Shown here in pieces: positions 1 to 6,995 of a stretch of 27,407 bases of DNA; position 1 is the stretch's first letter, and the number at the start of each line of letters is the position of its first letter. The translations under genes and the position numbers were made by a program. The stretch covers positions 1-27,407 of the IMG/VR virus record IMGVR_UViG_3300045973_000246; one strand, written 5' to 3'. The notes under the pieces are model-generated. The model worked only from the letters and a program-made list of their open reading frames with translations. It had not been told where the DNA came from and searched no databases. The stretch is from a virus.

Positions 1-1881
1 GAAATAATCAGTATCGACTGTGAAACGTACGACCCGGACCTGAAGGAAAAAGGTCCGGGCGCTACGCGAGACGGATACATCGTTGGCGTGGCAATCGGGG
101 TACCGGGTAGAGAATGGTATTATCCAGTTGCTCACGAAGGCGGTGGGAACCTTGACAAGAAGAAGGTCTACAAGTGGCTCTCTGAGCAGTTATCAACGAA
201 CATTCCAAAAACCGGAGCTAATCTTCAGTATGACCTATCATTCATGTGGTCCGAGGGCATCCAAGTGGGAGGTCCGTTCTATGATATCCAAATCGCTGAG
301 CCGCTCATCGACGAAGAACGGTTTAGTTACGCACTGGAAACACTTGCACAAGATTATCTTGGCGAGGGCAAAGCAGAAGATGAAATGGCGGCGTATATCC
401 GTCAACATTTTGGCGCGAAGCCCGGTAAGGAGAAGGGGTTCATTTGGAAGTGCCCCGCGCATATTGTCGCACCCTACGCTAAGAGCGACGTTCGGCTCCC
501 GATTGCTATTCTTAGCAAGCAGCTTCCCATCCTGGAAGAACAAGGGTTGATGGACATATGGTCGGTAGAAACACGTCTATTACCGATTCTAGCACGAATG
601 CACCTGAAAGGAGTACGAGTAGATGTCCAATATGCCGAGCAGCTTAAGATTGAGTGGGCCGACAAACTCAGTAGTCTCGAAAAGAGCTTTGAAGGGATCA
701 ATGCGGGGTCTTCGTCACAGATTGCGGCAGAGCTTGATAAGCTGGGAGTCGCTTACCCGAGGCACAAGCCGACGTCAGCGATGCTTAAGAAAGGTATTAC
801 TCTCGGGAACCCGAAGCTCGATAGTAAAGTTCTCGCGACGCTTGAGGACCGAGTCCCGTTTCTAGCTCAGATCAGAGACGCGAAGAAGTACCGTCACTTC
901 CTAAACACGTTTATTCAGGGATACATCCTGAACTCACACGTGAATGGTCGTGTCCACGCTTCATTTAACCAACTGAAAGGGGACGAGTACGGAACGGTTA
1001 CGGGTCGCACTTCAACTGCTCACCCCAACTTGGCGAACATCCCGAACCCTGAGAAGGATCCGTACTTCAGCCAGAAATGTCGGGGGATGTTTCTCCCGGA
1101 ACACGGGGAAGAGTGGTTCCGTCTCGATCTCTCGCAGATGGAATACCGCCTGCTGGTTCACTTTGCGTCGACACTGGTCGGTTCTGGAGCTGAGACAGCG
1201 CTCAGAATGTATCAGGAAGACCCGGCCACTGACTTCCATGAGATGTGTGCCAAGCTCACCGGACTCCCGCGTAAGCAAGCGAAGAACATCAACTTCGGCC
1301 TCGCTTATGGAATGGGATTCGAGAAGCTAGCCGCGAGTTTGGGATTGAGTAAAGCAGAATCACTTATCATTCTGAATATGTACCACGAGAAAGCCCCGTT
1401 CGTAAAGGCGGTCAGTAACAAGGCTATGGAACGGGCGCAGCAACGAGGTTACGTCATGACCATCGGCGGTCGCCGTCGCCGGTTTGAATCTTGGGAGTCC
1501 GGTAAGTGGGTCAGCAAAGATGACCGTGACCAAGACCCTGATAAGTGGAAACCCCGCAGGGATAAGGCGGAAGCCATGCGCCTATGGGGTGCCGTGCGCC
1601 GTGCGCATACGCACAAGGCGGCAAATGCCGTTATGCAAGGCAGCAATGCCGACTGGCTTAAAAAGGCAATGGTGCTGGGCGTAGAAGATGGAGTCACTGA
1701 CGTACTCGGTATGTACCTGAACACCGTGTACGACGAACTCGGTATGAGTATCCGCACAGGTGATCCGCAACACGAGGAAGCGGCCAAGCACATGGAATGG
1801 CTCATGTGTAACGCATACAAGCTGAACGTCCCGGTGTTGGTGTCCAGTGGTCGTGGCGCGAACTGGGGCCTTGCGGGGTAA
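1..1881 (+). CDS. Family A (Pol I-like) DNA polymerase with 3'-5' exonuclease domain, 5' end outside window
   Basis: Replicative phage DNA polymerase, cut by the left edge. The frame is open from base 1, and the first visible residues (IISIDCETYD) are exonuclease motif I with its DxE pair, so the true start lies upstream and the GTG at 88 is internal. Counting from base 1, exo II is near residue 75 (GANLQYDL) and exo III near 159 (YAKSD). Polymerase motif A (DLSQMEYR) is at about 376-383 and motif B (R..AK..NFGLAYG) at about 424-437. The aromatic residue of motif B is Phe, as in E. coli Pol I. Motif C reads VYDE at about 576-579, where most of the family has His-Asp-Glu. The QGSNAD segment before motif C is typical. 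No 5' nuclease domain is visible. Stop TAA. Assignment is firm; a replication role is inferred. Confidence 0.97.
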   Translation, partial: EIISIDCETYDPDLKEKGPGATRDGYIVGVAIGVPGREWYYPVAHEGGGNLDKKKVYKWLSEQLSTNIPKTGANLQYDLSFMWSEGIQVGGPFYDIQIAEPLIDEERFSYALETLAQDYLGEGKAEDEMAAYIRQHFGAKPGKEKGFIWKCPAHIVAPYAKSDVRLPIAILSKQLPILEEQGLMDIWSVETRLLPILARMHLKGVRVDVQYAEQLKIEWADKLSSLEKSFEGINAGSSSQIAAELDKLGVAYPRHKPTSAMLKKGITLGNPKLDSKVLATLEDRVPFLAQIRDAKKYRHFLNTFIQGYILNSHVNGRVHASFNQLKGDEYGTVTGRTSTAHPNLANIPNPEKDPYFSQKCRGMFLPEHGEEWFRLDLSQMEYRLLVHFASTLVGSGAETALRMYQEDPATDFHEMCAKLTGLPRKQAKNINFGLAYGMGFEKLAASLGLSKAESLIILNMYHEKAPFVKAVSNKAMERAQQRGYVMTIGGRRRRFESWESGKWVSKDDRDQDPDKWKPRRDKAEAMRLWGAVRRAHTHKAANAVMQGSNADWLKKAMVLGVEDGVTDVLGMYLNTVYDELGMSIRTGDPQHEEAAKHMEWLMCNAYKLNVPVLVSSGRGANWGLAG

Positions 1882-1897
1882 TATCGTGTCTAGAGGT

Positions 1898-1926
1898 TTG
1901 CTTTATGCCGCGCCATTAACTATAAT
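1898..1926 (+). promoter_or_regulatory. Sigma70-type promoter upstream of the 53-aa zinc protein gene
   Basis: TTGCTT at 1898-1903 and a perfect TATAAT at 1921-1926 are separated by 17 bp. It lies just after the polymerase stop codon and would start RNA near 1933, about 30 nt before the ATG at 1962, which has AAGGA at 1951-1955. It probably drives the rightward run of overlapping genes that follows. Confidence 0.75.
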
Positions 1927-1961
1927 AAACACATACGCAATACAGTCGATAAGGAATAATC

Positions 1962-2123
1962 ATGACGGAAGATGAAGAACTTTTCGAAGACGAAGAGCCG
2001 GAAGAAGTAGAGGAAGAAGAGTGCCGCGACCCGCACCCGATCTGTTCCAACTGCAATGGTTCCGGTGAAGGAATGTACGACGGCACCCGCTGCTACGTGT
2101 GCAAAGGCCGGGGGACTACGTGA
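1962..2123 (+). CDS. Small acidic protein with DnaJ-type CxxCxGxG zinc-finger motifs
   Basis: A 53-aa protein. Residues 3-20 are almost entirely Asp and Glu. Residues 28-51 hold two CxxC knuckles (C28/C31 and C44/C47), each followed by a G-rich turn (NGSG, KGRG). This is the CxxCxGxG signature of the DnaJ cysteine-rich domain, here with two motifs instead of four and probably binding one zinc ion. A separate J-domain protein is encoded 0.8 kb downstream. The start is supported by AAGGA 6 nt upstream and by the promoter at 1898. Its TGA shares one base with the next ATG (TGATG), implying translational coupling. The function is unknown; a co-chaperone or nucleic-acid-binding role is inference. 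Confidence 0.85.
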   Translation: MTEDEELFEDEEPEEVEEEECRDPHPICSNCNGSGEGMYDGTRCYVCKGRGTT

Positions 2124-2596
2124 TGTATCTAGCCGCCACTGTTTCAATGGACACGATTCGCATGTACGAAGTTGACGAAGATGAGTTCCGTGATGCTATA
2201 CGCAGGTTCGTCAGCCCGAACTATGAAATAAAGCAGGGTCCGAACCGTGAAGTCCAAGTCTACTTGGAACCCCTGAACTGGCGCTGGGGAAAGGATTGCT
2301 TCAGCATAAAAATCCCTAGCTATGCGCAAGGTGGGTACTTCGTACTTAGCCTGAATCCTCCTCCACTGGGTTCAGTTGTCACCGCTAAAAGCAATCCACT
2401 GACTAGTGGTCATTTAGGCGGAGGCATCTTCCAAGAAGCTCACGAGAAGATGTTGGCCGCGCAGTGGTACGAGGCCAAACAGCGTCACTCACTGTCGCCG
2501 GAAGAGCAGTTCATCAGAGAGGGCCGCTTGATTGAAAAGATTCCTGCACCACCCGTTCGCAAACCCAGCAGCAAGAAAAAGCTGCTTTTAACCTGA
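2123..2596 (+). CDS. Hypothetical phage protein, 157 aa
   Basis: Not recognised. The ATG at 2123 is chosen because it overlaps the preceding stop codon by one base; an in-frame GTG 24 nt upstream lies inside the preceding gene. The protein is soluble with no membrane segment. Residues 1-75 look like a small alpha/beta fold (VSMDTIRMYEVDEDEF, then VQVYLEPLNWRW), a Gly/Pro-rich middle follows, and the C-terminus is basic (KPSSKKK). It lies in the replication operon just ahead of a coiled-coil protein and the J-domain gene. Confidence 0.8.
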   Translation: MYLAATVSMDTIRMYEVDEDEFRDAIRRFVSPNYEIKQGPNREVQVYLEPLNWRWGKDCFSIKIPSYAQGGYFVLSLNPPPLGSVVTAKSNPLTSGHLGGGIFQEAHEKMLAAQWYEAKQRHSLSPEEQFIREGRLIEKIPAPPVRKPSSKKKLLLT

Positions 2597-2607
2597 AGGA
2601 GTATCAA

Positions 2608-2895
2608 ATGGCATTTCAACTGAAGTCGTTCAAAGAACTTATCTCCATGACCAAGGAGAAGCTGGAAGAAACAATGGTCCCGCTTCGCGTCCGTGCTACC
2701 AAGGCCAAGGCCGAGAGCATCAAGGTCGATCTGGAAACCAAGCTCATGGATCTGGAAGCCAAGATCAATGCGGCCTGCTCCCAGAAGGACATCAACTTCC
2801 TGTACGTCATCGACATGGTTGATGACTACGAGTTGGTCGAGCGTCAGCTCAAGCAAGTCAACCAGTTGGTTGACCAACTCTTCCCGGCGGAGTAA
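2608..2895 (+). CDS. Small helical/coiled-coil hypothetical protein, 95 aa
   Basis: Not recognised at family level. It is almost entirely helical: a Lys/Glu-rich heptad-like stretch at residues 13-57 (TKEKLEETM, TKAKAESIKVDLETKL), then a second helix at 60-92 with repeated V/L spacing. It has no cysteine pair, signal peptide or membrane segment. AAGGAG 7 nt upstream of the ATG gives a strong start. The TAA is followed after two bases by the J-domain gene, so the two are co-translated. A role as a small oligomeric partner is only a guess. Confidence 0.82.
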   Translation: MAFQLKSFKELISMTKEKLEETMVPLRVRATKAKAESIKVDLETKLMDLEAKINAACSQKDINFLYVIDMVDDYELVERQLKQVNQLVDQLFPAE

Positions 2896-2897
2896 TC

Positions 2898-3536
2898 ATG
2901 GGAGACCTGTATGAGACACTTGGCGTCGACAAAGATGCTTCAGCAGCGGATATCAAGAAGGCATACAGGTCCAAGGCTTCTCAGCATCATCCGGACAAGG
3001 GTGGCGACCATGACGAGTTCGTCGCCGTGCAAAAAGCGTACGAGGTTCTCAGTGTTACTGAAAGCCGCGCTCGCTACGATGCAACGGGAGAGGCTGAAGA
3101 TGCGCAGGGTCCGAGCCCGTACGAACTGATTCTGCAGATATTCGCTCAGATCGCCGAAGGGCAGGACGAAATTCACACTGACCTGTTGAAACTGGTCAAA
3201 GATCATCTCAAGCAGCAGAAGAAAGGTATCCGCAAGCGCGTCCATCAACTGCGAATGCTTAGTCGCAAGTGGAAGAACATCTCCAAGCGCATCAAGACAA
3301 CCGGGTTCAACCCCGTGAAGACTATGGCTCGCACGAACCGTGAAGCCGTAGTTCGTGAGTATATCGGTCTGCGATCGGCCTGTAAGCTGGTGTCGTCGTC
3401 TATCGAGTTAATGAAAGACTGGTCGTATGAGTACGATCAGAAGAAAGAAACCACGCTGGAAGACTTGATGCGTCAGCACCAGTCTTCCGGTAATCAATTC
3501 TACATCAGACCCAAAAACTACGGAACATCACTATGA
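2898..3536 (+). CDS. J-domain (DnaJ-like) protein
   Basis: A 212-aa protein. Residues 4-65 form a J domain: helix II (AADIKKAYRSKASQHH), the essential HPD tripeptide at 31-33, and helix III (FVAVQKAYEVLS). J domains recruit Hsp70 (DnaK) and stimulate its ATPase. The remaining 140 residues have no Gly/Phe linker or cysteine-rich domain and instead form a basic, helical tail (QQKKGIRKRVHQLRMLSRKWKNISKR) that could bind nucleic acid or a client. The two-knuckle DnaJ-type zinc motif is encoded separately at 1962-2123. Phage J-proteins may redirect the host chaperone to replication complexes; here that is inference. Its stop overlaps the next ATG (ATGA). Confidence 0.93.
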   Translation: MGDLYETLGVDKDASAADIKKAYRSKASQHHPDKGGDHDEFVAVQKAYEVLSVTESRARYDATGEAEDAQGPSPYELILQIFAQIAEGQDEIHTDLLKLVKDHLKQQKKGIRKRVHQLRMLSRKWKNISKRIKTTGFNPVKTMARTNREAVVREYIGLRSACKLVSSSIELMKDWSYEYDQKKETTLEDLMRQHQSSGNQFYIRPKNYGTSL

Positions 3537-4459
3537 AACCGCTTGTTATCTATCACGATCATTGCACTGACGGCTTCGGTGCCGCGTTTGCCGCTTGGTT
3601 GAAGTTCGGTGACGAAGCAGAATACGTCCCGATGAGCTACGACCACACTCCGTCACTCAAAGACTGGCACGATAAGTACTCGGTCACTGGACGTGACATC
3701 TACGTCCTCGACTTTAGTTTCAATCTGGACGTGACTGAGTATCTCATCGCGATAGCCGGTAGCTTCACTTGGCTTGATCACCACAAGACGGCGTTTGAAA
3801 TGTGGGCGGGTACGGAGCGCAAGTATTACGAAAACGTCCATGTGGACTTCGACGGTAAGCACGTCCTCCATATTGTCCTGAACAACGACAAGTCTGGTGT
3901 GATGTTGGCTTGGGAGTACTTCCACCCGACTGCGGAAGCGTCTACGTGGGTCAAGTTGATCGATGACCGCGACCGTTGGCAGTTCAGGTATCCTCAGTCA
4001 AAGGCGTTTCACGTAGGTATGTCAGCTCGTAAGCCGTGGTCTTTCGAACAGTGGGACATGATGCTCAGCATGAACCCGTACCCTGTCATGTTAGACGAGA
4101 TCATCGGAGAGGGTAACGTGTTGCTTGGACAGGTGGAGCAGCAGGTCAAGTCGTTGTCCGAGTGCGCACGGGCGTGTCGAATTCCAATTAAGACTGAGCA
4201 ATTCGGATGCACCAGCGAGCCGGGTCTCGCTGTCAACAGTCCTTTACACATGTCGGAGATAGGTCATGAGCTTGCTACCACGGGCGGTACTTTCGGTCTT
4301 ATTTGGTACTTGGGCGAGGGCAATAAAGCCAATATTTCGCTACGGAGTAACGGTGATTATGACGTCTCAGTTATTGCTAAGCAGTTCGGAGGCGGTGGAC
4401 ACAAAAATGCCGCAGGGTTTGAAGTCGATATTCTCACGCTTCTAGGGTGGTTGAAATGA
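3533..4459 (+). CDS. DHH/DHHA1-family phosphoesterase
   Basis: A 308-aa protein of the DHH superfamily (RecJ, NrnA nanoRNase, GdpP, exopolyphosphatase), which uses two Mn ions to cleave phosphodiester or phosphoanhydride bonds. Visible motifs are I (HDHCTDG at 8-14), II (VLDFS, D60), the name-giving DHH at 82-84, and the C-terminal DHHA1 substrate-binding motif GGGGHKNAAGF near 285-295. Both domains are present and the length matches small DHH-DHHA1 proteins, so it is probably active. Degradation of short oligonucleotides or cyclic dinucleotides would fit a phage replication operon, but the substrate cannot be told from sequence. It starts in an ATGA overlap with the J-domain gene and ends in another with the next gene. 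Confidence 0.93.
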   Translation: MKPLVIYHDHCTDGFGAAFAAWLKFGDEAEYVPMSYDHTPSLKDWHDKYSVTGRDIYVLDFSFNLDVTEYLIAIAGSFTWLDHHKTAFEMWAGTERKYYENVHVDFDGKHVLHIVLNNDKSGVMLAWEYFHPTAEASTWVKLIDDRDRWQFRYPQSKAFHVGMSARKPWSFEQWDMMLSMNPYPVMLDEIIGEGNVLLGQVEQQVKSLSECARACRIPIKTEQFGCTSEPGLAVNSPLHMSEIGHELATTGGTFGLIWYLGEGNKANISLRSNGDYDVSVIAKQFGGGGHKNAAGFEVDILTLLGWLK

Positions 4460-4755
4460 CCAATATCCCGGAATACACTGACTTTATCCACGCCTTCGCT
4501 GATGGGAAGGTGTTGCAGTATTTCTGGAATGAGAGATGGAATGACTGGGAACGCTCATATTGCCCAGAATTTAGTGATCATGAATGGAGAGTGAAGCCAG
4601 CCGAGCCGAAGAAGGCTGTTATTGCCACGCTGATCTACAAAGACGGCGATGTTCAAACCGCGCTCCATGAATCTCAGCGGTTTCTATGCTTGGTGTCAGA
4701 AGGCTGGAAGCACGTAATGCCCCTCGACCGCGAAGTAACTCTACCGGAGGAATGA
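4456..4755 (+). CDS. Hypothetical phage protein, 99 aa
   Basis: Not assigned. The ATG at 4456 overlaps the DHH gene's stop (ATGA) and has AGGG upstream. The sequence is rich in Trp and aromatic residues (LQYFWNERWNDWERSY). Its EWRVKP segment resembles a short Trp-x-x-KP motif seen in many small phage proteins. The last codons (LPEE, then TGA) lie in a 108-bp sequence repeated at 5153, so its 3' end is part of a duplicated module. Confidence 0.78.
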   Translation: MTNIPEYTDFIHAFADGKVLQYFWNERWNDWERSYCPEFSDHEWRVKPAEPKKAVIATLIYKDGDVQTALHESQRFLCLVSEGWKHVMPLDREVTLPEE

Positions 4756-4843
4756 GATATTTCTATGAAAGAACCAAAACTGCGCGAAGAATGGCGCAAG
4801 CGTTTTGAAGAATGTGAATTCCTCCGCAAGCAGGTGCAGGAGC
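4736..4843 (+). repeat. 108-bp perfect direct repeat, copy 1
   Basis: Bases 4736-4843 are identical to 5153-5260 (offset 417). The unit carries the last codons of one gene (TLPEE, stop), a GGAGG ribosome site, and the first 26 codons of the next gene (MKEPKLREEW onward). It is therefore a portable translation-start cassette. The perfect identity implies recent duplication or gene conversion. Confidence 0.95.
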
Positions 4844-5172
4844 TTGAAGCAATCAACGTGTCTTTGACCCTTGAGCACACCATGCGTAAGGCCGGAGAAC
4901 AAAGCAATATCAAGCTGATGTTGAAGGTGCAGGAGCAAGCGGCTGAGATTAAACGCACTCAAAGAAACTACCAGCTAAGTGAAGAAACCAATGCAGAGCT
5001 TCGGGGGCAAGTGGATAACCTTTCAGCACTGTGGAACGTTTCACACACGGAGCGAAGTGAGGCAATGCTCCAACTCACAGTCGAGCAAGCCAAGGTAAAG
5101 CTGCTGACGGATGCGCTCAAGGAGCTTGCCATGTGCGCCGCTCATAAGCCTATAACTCTACCGGAGGAATGA
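4765..5172 (+). CDS. Modular coiled-coil protein, 135 aa (copy A of the MKEPKLREEW family)
   Basis: The protein is almost wholly coiled coil, with long Glu/Gln/Arg-rich heptads (residues 5-30 and 50-100). Residues 1-26 are identical to those of the gene at 5182 because both lie in a 108-bp repeat. Other modules recur in neighbours: VQEQAAEIKR, and LTDALKELA, which resembles LTDALEEIA in the gene at 6996. The C-terminal MCAAHKP also ends the pentapeptide protein on the other strand. GGAGG lies 14 nt before this ATG, which is far. A closer ATG at 4752 would give only an 18-aa peptide. The architecture recalls Ea22-like phage proteins, without clear homology. Function unknown. Confidence 0.8.
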   Translation: MKEPKLREEWRKRFEECEFLRKQVQELEAINVSLTLEHTMRKAGEQSNIKLMLKVQEQAAEIKRTQRNYQLSEETNAELRGQVDNLSALWNVSHTERSEAMLQLTVEQAKVKLLTDALKELAMCAAHKPITLPEE

Positions 5173-5260
5173 GATATTTCTATGAAAGAACCAAAACTGC
5201 GCGAAGAATGGCGCAAGCGTTTTGAAGAATGTGAATTCCTCCGCAAGCAGGTGCAGGAGC
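5153..5260 (+). repeat. 108-bp perfect direct repeat, copy 2
   Basis: Second copy of the unit at 4736-4843. After base 5260 the two genes diverge (RAAEIERLK here, LEAINVSL in copy 1), so the boundary falls inside a coding sequence, exactly at the end of a VQE heptad. Confidence 0.95.
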
Positions 5261-5619
5261 GAGCGGCGGAGATTGAGCGATTGAAAGCCGGACAAGTTTC
5301 TGGCTTCTACTGTGAGCATGTTCCTCAATTTATTCAGGGCGCACCAAACCATGAGGTGCTTGAACTTGTAACCGCTGCTGAATGTACCAGCTATGTGCAG
5401 AAGATTGTAGAACTCACCAGACAGCGTGACGAGGCGATGCAGGATGCGGAGCGGTATCGTGCAATTAAGGTGTGGGGCGGAGCTATTCGTGACGGAGAGG
5501 TGGCTGTGAATATCCGACTGTATGGATTACAGGGGAAGGCTGAAGAAGCCATGCTATCTATTGAGACTGACAATCTTGACGAAGCCATCGACGCAGCAAT
5601 CAAAGGGGGCAAATCATGA
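5182..5619 (+). CDS. Modular coiled-coil protein, 145 aa (copy B of the MKEPKLREEW family)
   Basis: It shares its first 26 residues and its ribosome-binding region exactly with the gene at 4765, then runs into the AAEIERLK module. A globular stretch (residues 38-75, FYCEHVPQFIQG) follows, then the TRQRDEAMQDAE module found in three other genes of this array, and a C-terminus ending DAAIKGGKS, nearly the same as the end of the gene at 6562 (DAAIKGSKS). The stop overlaps the next ATG (ATGA). No enzymatic motif is visible. It is a mosaic accessory protein, probably oligomeric through its coiled coils; function unknown. Confidence 0.82.
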   Translation: MKEPKLREEWRKRFEECEFLRKQVQERAAEIERLKAGQVSGFYCEHVPQFIQGAPNHEVLELVTAAECTSYVQKIVELTRQRDEAMQDAERYRAIKVWGGAIRDGEVAVNIRLYGLQGKAEEAMLSIETDNLDEAIDAAIKGGKS

Positions 5620-5705
5620 CCACATTTAAGTTGCCCGAGCCGGTTGCATACGCGCACCACATATCAGACAACAATGACACGGAGCATTACATTGTTGATT
5701 TCTAG
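5616..5705 (+). CDS. 29-codon frame ending at an in-frame TAG; N-terminal module of the gene at 5718
   Basis: Starts in an ATGA overlap behind a GGGGGC site and encodes MTTFKLPEPVAYAHH onward, the same N-terminal module that opens the genes at 6996 and 8453. It stops at TAG 5703-5705, but the frame stays open and continues directly into the gene at 5718. In the homologous genes this module is joined without a stop to the AAYEAGK module, which here lies 21 codons beyond the TAG. It is either a recent nonsense mutation, a site of amber readthrough, or a separate small peptide. See findings. Confidence 0.55.
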   Translation: MTTFKLPEPVAYAHHISDNNDTEHYIVDF

Positions 5706-5717
5706 CCAAGCCACGGC

Positions 5718-6230
5718 ATGTCTGTGCACAAAGGCGATGCCCCGCTGCACCCCGAATCAGTTGTCCTCGCCGCATACGAAGCGGGGAAGGCTGAGACAGG
5801 ACTTAGCGAATACATCATCAGCATGATGCAGAAGGACAAGCAACTAGCCGAAGGAGAAGTGAGAATGACTTTTAAACGTGAAGCACGTTACCAAGTGGTG
5901 AAGATCAAAACTGGCAGGCTTGTTGATTGTGTTGTGGTCGAAGTTGACTGGCCGGAGTATGAGACAGTTTGGAACTTGCTCCAATGCCGAATTGATGGAA
6001 TGCCCAATGTTATTGAGGTCCTCCAAGCAGAAAACGCCGCGCTACTGACGGAGAATAATGCGCTGAAAGAGCAGGTGCAGGAGCAAGCGGACTGGGCCGA
6101 GACTCTTGAAGCTGAGAACCAACGCCTTGCGGATAAGTGCAACCTGCAAGCGGAGGAGATTCAACAGTTGCAAAGGACACTTGAAATCGAGAACGCTATT
6201 CGCGGTCATGTCGATGCAGCAGTGAAGTGA
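5718..6230 (+). CDS. Modular coiled-coil protein, 170 aa, in frame with an upstream module across a TAG
   Basis: Modules in order are LAAYEAGKAE (residues 17-26), a globular segment with WPEYETVWNLLQC (about 76-88), and a long coiled coil from about 100 onward (LQAENAALLTENNALKEQVQEQ, shared with the gene at 6562 through a 67-bp identical DNA segment). The ATG at 5718 has no recognisable Shine-Dalgarno site (AGCCACGGC precedes it). The reading frame extends upstream through one TAG to a well-formed start at 5616, so the intact ancestral product was probably about 204 residues. The TGA at 6228 overlaps a GTG in another frame that continues the expected C-terminal module. Function unknown. Confidence 0.72.
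   Translation: MSVHKGDAPLHPESVVLAAYEAGKAETGLSEYIISMMQKDKQLAEGEVRMTFKREARYQVVKIKTGRLVDCVVVEVDWPEYETVWNLLQCRIDGMPNVIEVLQAENAALLTENNALKEQVQEQADWAETLEAENQRLADKCNLQAEEIQQLQRTLEIENAIRGHVDAAVK
6024..6090 (+). repeat. 67-bp perfect direct repeat, copy 1
   Basis: Identical to 6634-6700 (offset 610). It encodes the coiled-coil module QAENAALLTENNALKEQVQEQ in both genes and lies in frame in each. One more base (the G before the first CAAGCAG) does not match, so the edges are sharp. Confidence 0.93.
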
Positions 6231-6370
6231 AAGACCTTGAGCGACAGCGTGACGATGCTATGCAGGAACTATCAAATAAGGAGGTGTTGGTTTCTAACTG
6301 GTGGAGCAACCTGCCAGACACATTCTGCTCGGCATGGAATGACATCGACGCAGTAAGGGGCAAATCATGA
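6227..6370 (+). CDS. 47-aa frame carrying the C-terminal module of the coiled-coil family; possibly a frameshifted tail
   Basis: GTG at 6227 overlaps the previous stop (GTGA). The translation begins VKDLERQRDDAMQELSNKE and ends AVRGKS. The first part matches the RQRDEAMQDAE module, and the last residues match the GGKS/GSKS ends of the genes at 5182 and 6562. In those genes this module follows the coiled coil in one frame. Here it is in the next frame, so the pair 5718-6230 plus 6227-6370 looks like one gene split by a frameshift, or two coupled genes. No independent ribosome site is evident. Confidence 0.5.
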   Translation: MKDLERQRDDAMQELSNKEVLVSNWWSNLPDTFCSAWNDIDAVRGKS

Positions 6371-6560
6371 CCGCATACGAAGCGGGGAAGTCTGAACTGG
6401 AATCGCTGCGGAAATAGAACGGCTTGAGAAGTACGTGGAGTTTTTGAAGGACGATATGTTTTGCATACTATGCGAAGACAAGTCGCCGTCATCCACAAGA
6501 AACTATGTGGAAAACCTAGGTGATACGTTTGATGCGTGGATAGCCAAGAAGGAGAAGTGA
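6367..6560 (+). pseudogene. Degraded fragment of the coiled-coil family
   Basis: An ATG at 6367, in ATGA overlap with the previous stop, opens a 16-codon frame (MTAYEAGKSELESLRK) that ends at TAG 6415-6417. Twelve bases before that stop, another frame reads AAEIERLEKYVEFLKDD and stays open to TGA 6558-6560. The AYEAGK and AAEIER modules are joined in one frame elsewhere in the array, so a frameshift near 6400 has broken this copy. The second frame could still start at GTG 6435 or ATG 6456 (MFCILCEDK onward) as a 34-41-aa peptide, but neither has a good ribosome site. The segment at 6455-6466 resembles the true start of the next gene. Confidence 0.55.
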
Positions 6561-6561
6561 G

Positions 6562-6927
6562 ATGTTTTGCCAACACCAAAGACCCATTGGGAAGTGCTAC
6601 GAATGTACTCAGTACGACTCAATATCTAAACTACAAGCAGAAAACGCCGCGCTACTGACGGAGAATAATGCGCTGAAAGAGCAGGTGCAGGAGCAAGCGG
6701 CTGAGATTGAGCGGCTGAAAACAACCACTGCTCACATGCATCAAGACCTGCACTGTGTTGCAAGTGATCTAGCCGATCAAGTACGCGAAGCAACAAGACA
6801 GCGTGACGAGACTATGCAGGATGCGGCTAACTGGCGTCGTTACCAGAAGCGCAAGCAAGAGGTGATTGATGCCGGGATGGGTCGGAAGATTCTCAGAGAC
6901 GCAGCAATCAAAGGGAGCAAATCATGA
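6562..6927 (+). CDS. Modular coiled-coil protein, 121 aa, with N-terminal Cys/His cluster
   Basis: Strong start: AAGGAG 7 nt before the ATG. Residues 3-15 contain C3, H5, C12 and C15 (FCQHQRP..GKCYEC), a possible zinc-binding knuckle. Then come the 67-bp-repeat coiled coil (residues 25-46), AAEIERLK, a linker with a His cluster, TRQRDETMQDAA (about 86-97) and the terminal AAIKGSKS. This is the most complete example of the module order coiled coil, RQRDE, GSKS, all in one frame. Its stop overlaps an ATG at 6924. Function unknown. Confidence 0.82.
   Translation: MFCQHQRPIGKCYECTQYDSISKLQAENAALLTENNALKEQVQEQAAEIERLKTTTAHMHQDLHCVASDLADQVREATRQRDETMQDAANWRRYQKRKQEVIDAGMGRKILRDAAIKGSKS
6634..6700 (+). 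repeat. 67-bp perfect direct repeat, copy 2
   Basis: Second copy of 6024-6090, inside the gene at 6562. Downstream of the repeat this copy continues AAEIERLK, whereas copy 1 continues DWAETLEAE. Confidence 0.93.
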
Positions 6928-6995
6928 CCACCACTATATTTGAGGATGCATTAGCGTTATCAAGAAAGCAGCTTGATAACTACAAGGAGCAAATC

